A DNA stretch of 64,000 nucleotides, from positions 67,552,714-67,616,713 of the forward strand of contig CP154954.1 in NCBI GenBank assembly GCA_039621445.1, written 5' to 3'. This stretch comes from Euglena gracilis (taxonomy: Eukaryota; Euglenida; Euglenophyceae; Euglenales). Below the pieces are notes generated by a model, which ran no database searches, was not told where the DNA came from, and saw only the letters and a program-made list of their open reading frames with translations. This document shows positions 34,713 to 45,612 of this stretch, one piece after another; positions within the stretch are counted from its first letter, which is position 1; each line of letters opens with the position of its first letter. The translations under genes were made by a program, and so were the position numbers.

Positions 34713-35165
34713 ATGACTTTCTGCCCAATAATTTTGTCAAATGGGCTAGTGGAGTGCGGTGCAGGTTTTTACAGCCAATATCAACGACTTGGTGCCCGAC
34801 TTGGACCCCCCCAGGGGCAAGAAGCCACGTCACCAAGTCGGAGCAGCACCATCGCCAGCCAACTCCGGCGAGGCGGCAATACGCGGGACATCCTAACCCA
34901 ACGCACCCAAACAATTCAAATCACACCTTGGGCTCCGCACTTTGCCATTGTGAGGCCATGCCTTTCTCGACGGCAGTGTTGTGTGCTTGTTCGTTTGGTG
35001 AGGTGTCTCCCCTTACTGCCTTTCTTCGCCGGAGTTGGCTGTTTCCTAATCTTGCCCTTCGACACGGAAGAAGACAGAAACTTTGAAGAACAGAGTTGGA
35101 AGAGATCAAGACAACACAATATCAATATTAAGAACCTGTAGAACCTGTAGAACCTGAACAATATC
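34713..35165 (+). pseudogene. DIRS D3: recombinase tail and terminal repeat
   Basis: FCPIILSNGLVECG-type sequence and the YSQYQRLGA tail match the end of the tyrosine recombinase (Tyr region) on the plus strand, directly after inverted D2. The terminal repeat (34,798-35,165) shares long stretches with 53,790-54,160 (AAGAAGCCACGTCACCAAGT, CCATGCCTTTCTCGACGGCA). Near 35,137 GTAGAACCT is tandemly repeated. Confidence 0.7.
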
Positions 35166-36447
35166 AAATTAAAGAAATCATTTCAACTATGACGTTGGAA
35201 GTCAATGCAGAATGTGGAAGACAGATTGGAAATATCAAGTGACACCCTGGACACAGTGCAGAACAAGAAACGCCAGCTGGAGAACTTTTAGATGCGGTTT
35301 CAACGTGGCGAACCGTGGCCATTACTTCCCCCCCACCACACATTTCAACAGAAAACTTTCAGCAGCAAACAACCACACACAGTGATGGCCATGGACCCTG
35401 GCAGAGAGTGGGCAAAAAGCCCAGGCGGCAACGGGAGACATTGGGTACCCAGGGTCAAGACCATTACACTTCAAATTGGGGTACAAGCAACCTTCAAGAT
35501 TGGCAGGCGCAGCCCAGTGAGCGAAAGCCCCAGACCAGAGGGCAAATGCCCCCAACCTATCAAAATGGAAGAAGGGACAGGTCTAAATTTCCTCTGTTTT
35601 CTGGGTGGGTGGATAATTTTGGGTGATAATCCCAGGGGGGTTGAAGCCATCCTTGATGAGTCGACATGTTGCTGGGGGGGCATTTTTTTCCACCGTTTTA
35701 GGCTTTTTTGTAGTCTTTGATGCAGGGGGGTGTCTCCCATTTCTCCTTTATGGAATTTAATTCTTGAATGAGATGATTTTGGGGGCGCTGGGTTGGGGGC
35801 GTCGGACATTGCACCCTTAGGGCCCCTAGGGCTTGACCCCTTGGAAAGGTTTCCTGGGGGTGTGCGCATGCACTCTCCTCTCTTCTCACTCTCTCTCTCT
35901 GGAGGGTCTTGTTGTTGGAATGCCTTCCATAGGGCTTACTGGCCCCGTTTTGCTAACCAGGCCTCCTTGATGATGATGGTGTTGATATCCATACCATAGG
36001 GGGGCCTCTGTGGGTCCTGCCCTTCTTGATTTAACTTGGGGATTTGAAGATTGATGAATAAATACTTGGGGGTCCTTCCCCTTCCCCCTGTTCTTCCTGG
36101 GGCGGGAAATTTGTTAAATACAAACCCCTGGTGGAGCTGCCCTTTAGCTTCTGGCGGGCCTCTGGAGGTCCACCCCTTGTATTGATGCCATCGCTCTTGT
36201 ATTGGCCACCTTGGCCCAAGCCTCATTTGTTCTGGCCTCCATTGCCGGGGCTGTAAGTTCTGGCTTCTTGCCATGCTCAGTTGAAATCTGGGGGAGCCCT
36301 GTTGCTGGGCCTCTCCCTTCCTCCCCGGAACGGGGTTGTGGGCTGAATTTGAAAAGGATGGTTGGTGCAGACCTTTTTTGCCCCTTCCTGTGGGCATTCT
36401 GCTCGAGACTGGGCCATCTGCTGGCTTCCCAGTGTTGCACTGGCCCA
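35166..36447 (+). pseudogene. DIRS D3 ORF1 (Gag-like), with an internal inverted segment
   Basis: The first part (35,166-35,580, plus) reads like D5 ORF1: PHISTENFQQQTTTHSDGHG or, in another frame, VMAMDPGREWAKSPGGNGRH. From about 35,581 to 36,446 the same ORF1/RT-linker sequence is present in reverse orientation. On the minus strand it reads TGKPADGPVSSRMPTGRGKK and QRPQNHLIQELNSIKEKWET, matching the plus strand of D5 (54,566-55,379). The plus-strand RT then resumes. The inversion destroys the ORF. Confidence 0.75.
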
Positions 36448-37970
36448 AACAGGCAGAAAAAATCCTGCAGGATTACGAAAAGTCTGGATCCGTGCAGAGG
36501 GTGGGGGATTCGAACTCACAACATTTAATCCCCTGGTTTAAGATATCAAAAACAGAGGGGGGACAGACAAAATGGAGGTTAATAAGCGACTGCGAGGAAC
36601 TAAATCAACAGTTCCAAGAAAAACCTTTCAGGTTAGATCACATGCAGCAGATTTTTCCAGCGCTGGAAAAAGGCCACTGGACAGTCAAAATCGACTTGAA
36701 GGATGCCTATTTTCACATCCCAGCAAGCCAGGCCCTAAGGCCATTTCTAAGGCATCAGGTAGGGGGTCAAACATGGGAGTTTCAAGTGGGATGTTTTGGG
36801 CTAAATGTGACGCCCCAAATTTTCATGTCAGTAATGAAAACATTCGAAAGGCTGTGGAGAAAAAGGGGGATCCAGGTTTTTATTTCCTGGAGGACATTTT
36901 ACTGGTGGCCCCAACACCAAACGTTTTGCAAAATCACCTGAACACAGTGTTCAGGGATTTAGTCAGCTCAGGTTTCAAAATAAATGTCACAAAGTCCACC
37001 CTGCAGCCCACCCAAGTGGTACACCATCTGGGATTTCAACTAAACTTCCAAGAAGGAAAACTGCAGGTTCCCCTCCAGAAGATAAAAACAGTAAAAAAGG
37101 AACTGGGAAAAATTTTCAAAAAAGATTACATGTTAAAGGCAATTGGCTGCCAATTTGGGCCAATTAAGGTGCAACCTTATGGCCCTGCCCTTTCTAAGGG
37201 CATTTACAGATGCCCTGGCAAATTTTTTAGTTACAAACTCTGCAGCCCACTGGGATTCAAAACATCCAATTTCCCAGGAAATCAAAGCCCAATTAAGGGA
37301 AATAAAAATTTTCCTGGACACCTGGGGGACAGGCCCTTCCCCAAAAATGCAACAAGAGAGTTGCAATCAGACAGCAGCACCCGTGCATGGGGGGGCCGGA
37401 AATTCAAACAGGAAACATTGTCCAGGAATTTTGAAGAGAAAACTCCATTTTGCTCATCAATGTAAAGGAGTTAAGTGCTGCCACAAGCACAGTAAAAAGT
37501 CTCAGCAAGCCAGGAGAAACTGTGTCCCTGTCAGTGGACAATAAAGCAATTTTCTTATTACTTAACAAAAGGGAGGGCGCAAGAAAGACCCGTTCAACAA
37601 AATGCTGAAACCATTTTTCAAATGGTGCATGGAAAAACAAGTAAACATTCAAGTAAACTGGGTGACTTCAAAAAATTGCCTGGCAGACCCCATAAGCACA
37701 TGGGAAATGGACAGGGGGGATTATTCTTTAGACCCCCAACTTTTTCACTGGCTAAAACAGCAATTAAAAAGTTGCATAAATCTGGAAACAGACCTTTTTG
37801 CCTCCCCAGGCAACAGAAAAATGCAACAGTTTGTGGCAAGGTGGCCCCACTGGGAAGCCACAGCAGTGGACGCTTTACAATGTCCACTGGACAACATGCG
37901 GGGACTTTATGCAAACCCCCCCTGGAGTGTACGTCTGATTCCCAATTCTCCTTTCCCAATTCCCAAAAGA
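36448..37970 (+). pseudogene. DIRS D3 RT, RNase H and Dam-like methyltransferase
   Basis: The best RT stretch in the DIRS copies: KQAEKILQDYEKSGSVQRV, GGQTKWRLISDCEELNQQF, GHWTVKIDLKDAYFHIPASQ, then FGLNVTPQIFMSVMKTFERL. At the catalytic site a base is missing and the second motif reads LED (frame of 36,572-37,465: YFLEDILLVAPTPN) instead of LDD. RNase H is split over frames (LSVDN retained near 37,535). The methyltransferase segment is the clearest: CINLETDLFASPGNRKMQQF, then WPHWEATAVDALQCPLDNM and LYANPPWSVRLIP, with NPPW at 37,914-37,925. The sequence then leaves the DIRS pattern near 37,945. Confidence 0.85.
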
Positions 37971-39058
37971 CTTCGCTTTCACCTGCTTAGGAACTGAAAA
38001 TCAGAGTAACAGAAAATCCCTTTTCCCAACTTCCCAAGAAGCAAAGCACAGAGCAATGCAGGGAGGACGGACTGGATATCCAAGTCCGGACCGGAGAAAA
38101 GTAAAGGAAAAGAATAAAACAGAATAAGAATACTACCTGTTGAGAGAGAATGGGCACCCATTAGGAAATCCTAACAGGATCTGCTTCCATCCTAACTTCC
38201 TCAACGGAAGTGGACAGAAGCATACGCCTGGTGCACATCCCCCTCCCAGGTCTATGCCCGATTTCTCCTTCGGACCAGGCATTCTGGCCACAGGGATTTC
38301 GGACACAGACCTGGTCTGTGGGAGGTGCACCCTGGCGCATCCACAGGGGCCCTTTCCGTCGCACAGTGGTCCACTCATGGGGGGGGGGCGGAAATGAGGG
38401 GGACCTAAAAAGCCCAAAACGCGCAAAATGGTTTCACCTACTTTGCGGCGGCTTATGGGTATATAGTAAATTACAGCCCACTGGGGAAAATGGGGCTGGC
38501 AGGTTTCCTTGCCAAGCAAACCCATCCACCCAGTTTGGGTGTGCCAAAGTGACCTGGGGTTGGGTCCATGGGAATTCCTGGAAAACCCATGGGGAGGGTG
38601 TGGAAGGAGGAGGCCTCTGACCAGTCAAACCTGCGCAGGGCGCAATGCCAGTCAATCCTGGCCACGCAAAAGGAATAACCTACTCTACAAAACCAACTGC
38701 CGGCGACAGCAATTGCCCCGGGGGGGAAGTAGAGAGGAGTGTGGGGTTGGCTTAGGCCGGAAAAGTTGTGCTGTCTGGCAGCCTTATGGCGTCAAACGGC
38801 CGAAAAGAAAAGGGAAAGGAAAAGAGGCCGTCGTCCCTGTGCGCTGCGTGTCGCACGCCCGCGAGAGGGGAGAGGGGAGAGGGGTGTGCATGCATGCGCA
38901 CAGAATCCTGCACATGGCAGCATCCCGGTTGGGACTTACTAGCGGCGAATACCGCAAAGGGTCTTCGAAGGGGGTGTTCGGGCGAATACCCAAACAGGGT
39001 GTCATGCGAATACCTGACGAGGGTTCTGAAAGGCGCCGCATTGGCGCTTACAGACACC
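37971..39058. other. Unannotated sequence between D3 and the minus-strand structural block
   Basis: Frames on both strands (for example minus 38,133-38,525, plus 38,509-39,207) show no domain that I recognise. A purine-rich stretch lies at 38,800-38,885. It may be the remainder of an element's untranslated region. Confidence 0.4.
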
Positions 39059-42000
39059 TCACCTGCCTTTATCGGCTGGGCGTTCGCGCACCTCACGCCA
39101 GTAGTCGTGTTGAGGGTCCCCTAATGGGTCCTCAACCAACTCCAGTTGGCGTGGGGAACGCTGCGGAGCTGATTCACTCCGAATGGTGTTCCGATCCGGA
39201 TCGTTGATATCAAAGGATGGGGTCTCCCAGTCCTTGATCCAACTGTCCGGCAGCTTCTCCTTGGTACGGTCGGCATGATGCTGAAGGTACCGTTGGAGCT
39301 GCTCCCAGAAAATTCTGGGCAGCATCACCGGCCAGATGATGTAATTCATCCGGGGGTGATTCGCAGGCACCTGCGGGGACATCCCCGGGGTCTGCTTGAA
39401 GTTGACGTCATACGTCCACCTCGCTGTCCGAGCTCTTGCGGTATGGGGCCGTAATACAGCCGCCAACCAACCTCTGAAGTCCACCAAATCGTGTTCTTCA
39501 TTGGGCCACATTGGCAAGGCGTATCCGCCGTGCTGACGCTTGGAGAACAGGGGGTAAACCTGTGCCTCCCAGTCGCCATCGTTCCACAGGTAAGGCATTC
39601 TTACCTTGGCGTGTTCCGCGACGGCCAGGAGCATTGCCCCAGCGTCGATCTGGAACTCACGGGCCACTCCCGTGTGGCGGTAGCTTTCTACCTTTCCGAA
39701 GTCGGAGTGCTTCAGGCGTCCCTCCGCCTGTTGTACTCCTTCTTCAACTTCTCCAACGTTTCCCAGTGTTGGGGAACGATCGTGGTGACTGCTCCATCAG
39801 CAGTCTGCACAAACTTGCCACCCATACAGTTTATACACAAGGCAGGGATATTCATTTCGTGAGCATTCTCACTGTAGGAGTAGATCTAGCTGTGCTTCCA
39901 GGCGTTCAGGCACTCGCCACATACGAGCGCCACACAGTTCGGCACATATGTCCTGTGATGGAACGTCGTGGATTGCACCTGACGCTTGTACACATGCACA
40001 AGCGGTTGGTTGTGCCGCACATGATGGCACACGGTGCACGTCCAGGCAAAGGACGTGCCGTGCAGGAAATCCAACACGCAGTCCTCACCAAAGTACTGTG
40101 CCAGTACTCTGGGTGAGCGCCTGTTCCAAAACGTCCAGGTATGTTCCGGGACATAGTGGAAAGGTTCCCCTCAGACGAAGAGGGGCTGAAACCATCGATT
40201 CAGTGACCCTTTCTGGTGCCTAATAGCAGCCAGCTTCTTCGTACTCACTTCCACGGTGCCTAGGCTGGTCAGGATATCCTGAGTCCAGAGTTGGGCATCC
40301 GCAGACACGGGAGGTCAAGCAGGTTCATCCTGCTCCTCATCCGTCGATCCGGCGGAAGATTGGGCCTGTCGACCACTAGCCTTACCTTTCGGTTTGCTCT
40401 GGCCGTACCCGGACGATGCAACAGCCGAATAGTCTTGCATTGTCGTGGGACCTTTCGGCTGTCCGCCAGTCTGACCTCCAGCGCCACCTTTCGGTGGTAA
40501 TTTCCCATCACCGCCTTTGGCAGGGGGCTTACAGGGTGCAGCACCCGGTTTGCCTCCTTTCGGCTTCGCACTCCCGGAATCAGGAGCCTTACTCCAGGTA
40601 TCAGGGGCCGATGGTGCTGGAGCAGACGTTTGTCGTCTTGGCGTGGATAATGGCCGCTGAGTCGCGCATGACGCTCCGAGGGGTCGGCACTCGTTCCTGA
40701 GGTTGTTCAGCCGCCCTGCGCCGAGCAGGGTCATCCTGCCCGAAGGGGCGTGGTACTGTGGTCGTCACCGGAATCGGTGCTTCCATAGGCGCTGACACTC
40801 CCAGAAACTCTGCCATTGTCCTCGGGACGGCAGGGACCGTGCGCGGTGTCGGTGGTCGTGGGGGTATCTCCTCCACTTCCATTTCGACATCCGGTCTAGG
40901 AGGATGACCCTCCACAACCGCTGGCGCAGGTGCTACGGGAGGTTGAACCTCGGTGTAGCCGGTACGACAGATGTCTCTGTAGGCAGGGGGTCATCCCCTA
41001 ACGGTGGTTGCACTTCTGTCGGAGATGGGGGTGCAGGGACGCCGACATCCGGCGTCTCCACGACCTCAGCGGCGGAGCTTGATGCTACGCCTCCACCTCG
41101 TGGCGTTAGTGCAGCAGCCACGGCAGTAATGCCAGTGACGACAGCGCCGAGCACACGGCCTCCTAGTGAGGTGCGTGCTGTGGGGCTGGCGGGTTCCTCG
41201 AGTACATCTTCGACGACCATACCAGTCACCTCGGCTTGAGGCTCAGCCGTCTGGACAGGGGTTGCAGTCACAGGTATATCCCCTGTGGGTGCTTCGTCTG
41301 GCCGCGGCTGTGCCGGTGCAGGCAGAGCAGCGTAGAGGATATCCTCCACGTTCTCGCCTTCCTCCTCAGGTAGTTCCTCGTCGCCACCTGCCGGTGGACA
41401 GACGGGAGCGGCCGCGGGGTCCAGGGAAACAGATCGTTCCCCTGCCGCTCGCGGGGGAGAGACGAAGGATACAGCCGTTCCTGTCGGAGACGGCGGCGCT
41501 GCCTCCAGAATGGTGACGGAGGGACCGCGTTTGCGTTCCTCCCGCCGCGGAATCGCAGTGGTGGAAGCGCCTGACGCCCCACGTCTCCTTCGTACCAGAG
41601 GTTCATCCTCCGGGGCGATGAAGGCACGCAGATCCTCGGGTGATCGAGGATCGTCGGGGTGCCATCGGCATCCCTGAGCATCCACCAGCCTGTAAAAGGT
41701 GAGCGTACTGCTGCTGGCGCTGTAGGGCACGGGTGGCGGCCATGATGGCTGCACCCACGCGCCTGCTGGCCTGTTCGGGCCCAGGAGTTCGCGGTAACGC
41801 GTCTCCTCCCAGACCTCGAAAAACCCCTCCTCGAATTCCTGGACGCATGCCAGAATCGGCATACGCAGGTCGAGGATGGCCTTCTGGTGCATCATCAACT
41901 GGACGAATACCACCCGGTCGAGGGTACCGCCGAACTGTCGCCGCAAGGGTTCTTCGGGCTGATATCAGCCAGGTGCCAGTTGGGGCGCAGGTCAGCGAGC

Positions 42001-42785
42001 CGACGACGACGATGACGAGGACCCTCAATGGGGTCGCCGTAGTCCGGTGGCAAGCTTTCCATACCAGGCCTATCGTCCTGGGGGTCAGGGAGATGTACAT
42101 ACACCTCCATGACGTAGGTGCTCCGTCCAAAAATACGCTGCTTGTGGACGGGGTGAATTTTGCCCTTGAGATCCGGGGCGTCGCGGCACACATGCATAAG
42201 CATGCGGCGTCCCATCTCCAGGCCCGGGTTATCCCGAGGCGGTGGAGGGCTTCCGCGGACGCCGAGTCCCCAGAAGTCGACAGGAAATTCCTGCCTACAG
42301 TACTTCAAACAGAGGTCCTACCTCTGTGGGTAAGCCAGGGAAACGCACCGGACGCGGAATATGGGGCCATAATGGCTCACCAGCCACACCTGGAGGTTGT
42401 TGCACCACAACACCTCGATCAGGCGTTCGATGTCGGGGTGCAGTGGGTAGTATTTCCACTGCACACCGAGGGGTCCGACTGAATGGATACAGTCGAAGTT
42501 CGACTTCAGCTTCCGGGCCAACACATGCTAGTCACGAAATCCCAACTGGTGCAGGTAACTGCGACCAGTGAATCGCTGAAGAGACCCCAGTTTTGGCAGG
42601 GGTATCCCAGCAAAAACCAGGGCTCCCAGAATCCCGGCTCGGCATCCAGCAAGGATCTGTCTCCTTCACCTTCGAAGCCGTACAGATCAATTCCATAATG
42701 GAATTGTCTGACTCTGTTCTGGGTGTGGTGTAATGCAACATCGATGACTGTTTGGAGAGGGGTGACGGGGCGGTTTCCTGCAACA
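39059..42785 (-). pseudogene. Unrecognised structural-type coding block (candidate Gag), C-terminal part
   Basis: A chain of minus-strand frames reads, from the right: GNRPVTPLQTVIDVALHHTQ, GFEGEGDRSLLDAEPGFWEP (42,785-42,506); WKYYPLHPDIERLIEVLWCN (42,524-42,318); KGKIHPVHKQRIFGRSTYVM and MEVYVHLPDPQDDRPG (42,308-41,895); a 337-codon open frame (41,946-40,933) beginning RQFGGTLDRVVFVQLMMHQK, then Pro/Ala/Glu-rich; a Gly/Lys/Pro-rich stretch (40,734-40,315); a Cys/His cluster CTVCHHVRH ... NCVALVCGECL (40,060-39,895); and 39,667-39,059 (NDGDWEAQVYPLFSKRQHGG). Codon use is GC-rich and consistent, so the coding is real. The basic region and Cys/His cluster suggest nucleic-acid binding. I recognise no family; a retroelement Gag is inferred from position next to chromovirus A and B. 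Confidence 0.5.
42114..42785. repeat. 672-bp direct duplication, left copy
   Basis: Matches 44,941-45,612 over its whole length with only a few differences (for example AATCGCTGAAG versus AAGCGCTGAAG, CATCGATGACT versus CATCGACGACT). It lies directly left of element S and belongs to the interrupted coding block. Confidence 0.95.
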
Positions 42786-43030
42786 TGTTTTCTGAGTGTC
42801 TCCTTGTACCCACTGGGGGTCAAACTTGAAAACTTTTCTTTTCCAGCACTACTCACTTTCCTTCAGCACAGCATAAACCAAGACTTGAAATCTTCATCTG
42901 GCGCTCAGGCCTTCCAGGAGTCAAAGAGTTCAGGACAGTTGCAGCTGCAGAAACAAAAATTTTGTAATTAGGATAGGCGCCTCCTAATTCAATTTTAGGT
43001 TTTTAAATTTTAAACCTGGCGCCGCCCACA
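42786..43030 (-). repeat. Element S LTR (3' on the minus strand)
   Basis: Base-for-base match to 44,696-44,940 as far as I can compare by eye. Contains GTAATTAGGATAGGCGCC and TTTAAATTTTAAACC. Confidence 0.95.
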
Positions 43031-43042
43031 CACCCCTCTCTG
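43031..43042 (-). promoter_or_regulatory. Element S polypurine tract
   Basis: Minus strand CAGAGAGGGGTG directly before the LTR start TGTGGGCGG. Comparable in position and composition with the tract of element L. Confidence 0.7.
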
Positions 43043-43779
43043 GACACTTCGTGCCCACTGCCTTCGGCAATTTTTTGCGGCGCCAAAATTGGCCTTTTTT
43101 CTTCTTTTTTTTTGGGGGGGGGGGCGGCTGAAATTTGTTTTTTTTTTAATTTTTGAACGCTGAGTCAGGGATATAATACAGCTTCGGCTGGGATTTAGTC
43201 CAACAATGTCCAGCACAAATAGGGGGGCCACAGGGCCACCAGCCCACCCCAGAGCCCTTGGGGCACCCAGGGAAAGGTTGGTCCCCCTCCCAACCTTCCC
43301 CAGGGCACTCCTGGGATGAGGGGGCCAGTGGGGGGCTGCCAGGGGGAGTCCCAGGGCCTGTGGGTAGGCCCCCTTGTAGCGGTTCTCCCACCTGGGCCCT
43401 GGGCCTGGGCCACTGGCCAGCACAAACTCAAAGCCCACTTTGCAAGGAGGGGCTCAGATTGAACACACAATCATTGCAAGGAGACTTCACCACTTGAATC
43501 ACTGAAATTTGGGCTGTCCCCTGTGCCGACCTGGAGCCTAAGGTGCACTTGTGGGGAGGACCCTCCTTTCATCTTTTGCCTCCTCATTCTCCTTTTTGCT
43601 GAACTTGAAATTGGATTGGGAACTTTTGCCAATTTGAAACATTGACTTATCCTTCCACAGACAAATGCCACTTGTACTGGCCACTTTGTGGGGGGGATTT
43701 TCCTGGACAACGGTGTGGGAGGATTCGAGTGGAGGAGGGGTGACCATGATTAGGGATTTGATCCTTGTGGGATGAGTGT
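43043..43779 (-). other. Element S interior with weak minus-strand frames
   Basis: Frames at 43,747-43,471 (LWKDKSMFQIGKSSQSNFKF) and 43,438-43,060 (Gly/Pro-rich, ending in KIKKKTNF) could be remnants of coding sequence but show no domain. Near 43,670 the sequence ACTTGTACTGGCCACTTTGTGG resembles 44,144-44,160, so part of the interior may be internally duplicated. Confidence 0.4.
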
Positions 43780-44058
43780 TTTTCTGTTTTTGTGTTTTTT
43801 TTTTTTTTTTTTATTTTTGGCAAAGGGGTTTTTTTTGGGATTGGCTCCTTTTTTTTTTTTTTTTTTTGGCTGGCTTTGGATTTTTTTTGCGGCGCCAAAT
43901 TGGCCTTTTTTTTTTTTGGGGGGGGGGGCTTTTTTTTTTTTTTTTTTGAGGGGTGGGGGGAAAGGGAGGGGCGGGGGGGGGGGGAGAGGGGGGGGGGGGG
44001 GGGGGGGGGGGGGGGTGGGGAAGGGGAGTGGGTGGGGGGCCTGGGCCGATTTGCAAGG
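43780..44058. repeat. Extreme low-complexity T-run/G-run tract
   Basis: Successive T runs (18-20 bases near 43,797, 43,850 and 43,930) are followed by G-rich DNA including an uninterrupted run of 28 G at 43,988-44,015. Such runs stall polymerases and sequencing, so the exact length is doubtful. Frames through it are artefacts. Confidence 0.95.
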
Positions 44059-44063
44059 GGGGC

Positions 44064-44723
44064 TCAGTTTGAATCATTGAGACTTGACCATTTTTTTGTG
44101 CCTAATTGTGGGGGGTTGGTTGATTGGGTGACTGAGACAATTGTACTGCCACTTTGTGGGGGGACTGTGAACCCTGCCCCAACCAACTCAAACAACGGCG
44201 TGGCACAAGGATACTCCAGCATTCTGACAACAATGTCTTGAAGATCTTCCCACCAGGGGGCAGTAACCCACTTTGGTACAACCAACACCGCATGACCATG
44301 ATCCTTCTTCAGCTTGTGGATGACATTTGCAATGAGGCTGAAGGGGGGATTTGCCCACAACAATCCAACAATGGAATGTGTCCACTTCACTGTGAAGGAA
44401 TCTTCCACAAATTGTGACCCAGGTCCCCACCAGCATTTGAATCTCTTGCTTTCTTCCAAACTGAATGCATCAATGTTGGGGGTCTTCAATCCCAATCTGT
44501 CAATGATTTCAACAACATACTGAAATTTTACTGCATACAGCTCAGATTTCCAGCCCAGTTTTCTGCAGCATTGATCTTCCCAGATTTCTTCATCACTGAC
44601 AATCACTGACTTGACACTTTCTGAAATGTCCATTTCTTCTGGCAAAACTGGCTGACTTTTGGCCTCCAGGCCTTGCGCAACAATTGAACTCTTTGTGTTT
44701 TCTGAGTGTCTCCTTGTACCCAC
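44064..44723 (-). CDS. Dam-like DNA methyltransferase domain protein of element S
   Basis: An uninterrupted 219-codon frame. The first nine codons (MGTRRHSEN) lie inside the LTR, so the start may instead be further in (for example the Met in EEMDISESVK). Residues of about 65-75 give YVVEIIDRLG; then NIDAFSLEESKRFKCWWGPG, DSFTVKWTHS, LLWANPPFSLIANVIHKL (NPPF codons at 44,340-44,351) and GHAVLVVPKWVTAPWWEDL. This is the same domain as in DIRS elements, element L and the chromoviruses here. NPPF is an acceptable form of the (D/N)PP(Y/F/W) catalytic motif of N6-adenine methyltransferases, so unlike the other copies it may be functional. It shares the WWGPGS word with the element L domain, hinting that L-like elements are its source. 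Target and activity are unknown. Confidence 0.8.
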   Translation of the reverse strand: MGTRRHSENTKSSIVAQGLEAKSQPVLPEEMDISESVKSVIVSDEEIWEDQCCRKLGWKSELYAVKFQYVVEIIDRLGLKTPNIDAFSLEESKRFKCWWGPGSQFVEDSFTVKWTHSIVGLLWANPPFSLIANVIHKLKKDHGHAVLVVPKWVTAPWWEDLQDIVVRMLEYPCATPLFELVGAGFTVPPQSGSTIVSVTQSTNPPQLGTKKWSSLNDSN

Positions 44724-44940
44724 TGGGGGTCAAACTTGAAAACTTTTCTTTTCCAGCACTACTCACTTTCCTTCAGCACAGCATAAACCAAGACTTGAAA
44801 TCTTCATCTGGCGCTCAGGCCTTCCAGGAGTCAAAGAGTTCAGGACAGTTGCAGCTGCAGAAACAAAAATTTTGTAATTAGGATAGGCGCCTCCTAATTC
44901 AATTTTAGGTTTTTAAATTTTAAACCTGGCGCCGCCCACA
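44696..44940 (-). repeat. Element S LTR (5' on the minus strand)
   Basis: Identical partner of 42,786-43,030. The methyltransferase frame begins within its inner end. I could not find a convincing TGG-type primer-binding site just inside it. Confidence 0.95.
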
Positions 44941-45612
44941 GTAGGTGCTCCGTCCAAAAATACGCTGCTTGTGGACGGGGTGAATTTTGCCCTTGAGATC
45001 CGGGGCGTCGCGGCACACATGCATAAGCATGCGGCGTCCCATCTCCAGGCCCGGGTTATCCCGAGGCGGTGGAGGGCTTCCGCGGACGCCGAGTCCCCAG
45101 AAGTCGACAGGAAATTCCTGCCTACAGTACTTCAAACAGAGGTCCTACCTCTGTGGGTAAGCCAGGGAAACGCACCGGACGCGGAATATGGGGCCATAAT
45201 GGCTCACCAGCCACACCTGGAGGTTGTTGCACCACAACACCTCGATCAGGCGTTCGATGTCGGGGTGCAGTGGGTAGTATTTCCACTGCACACCGAGGGG
45301 TCCGACTGAATGGATACAGTCGAAGTTCGACTTCAGCTTCCGGGCCAACACATGCTAGTCACGAAATCCCAACTGGTGCAGGTAACTGCGACCAGTGAAG
45401 CGCTGAAGAGACCCCAGTTTTGGCAGGGGTATCCCAGCAAAAACCAGGGCTCCCAGAATCCCGGCTCGGCATCCAGCAAGGATCTGTCTCCTTCACCTTC
45501 GAAGCCGTACAGATCAATTCCATAATGGAATTGTCTGACTCTGTTCTGGGTGTGGTGTAATGCAACATCGACGACTGTTTGGAGAGGGGTGACGGGGCGG
45601 TTTCCTGCAACA
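44941..45612. repeat. 672-bp direct duplication, right copy
   Basis: Copy of 42,114-42,785, directly to the right of element S. It continues into sequence (TGGTACCCATGCTGCAC) that presumably followed 42,785 before the insertion. Confidence 0.95.

Larger units (their letters stand above)
42786..44940 (-). mobile_element. Element S: 2.2-kb LTR element whose only recognised gene is a Dam-like methyltransferase
   Basis: Direct terminal repeats of 245 bp (42,786-43,030 and 44,696-44,940) appear identical. Read on the minus strand they start TGTGGGCGGC and end CAGAAAACA (TG...CA). A purine tract, CAGAGAGGGGTG, directly precedes the minus-strand 3' LTR (plus positions 43,031-43,042), giving the orientation. 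The 1,665-bp interior holds one clear ORF (methyltransferase), a huge A/C (plus-strand T/G) low-complexity tract and weak frames, and no RT, protease or integrase. The small size and lack of pol make it a non-autonomous element (TRIM/LARD-like). Identical LTRs imply recent insertion. The flanks carry a 672-bp duplication instead of a short target duplication. Confidence 0.85.
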
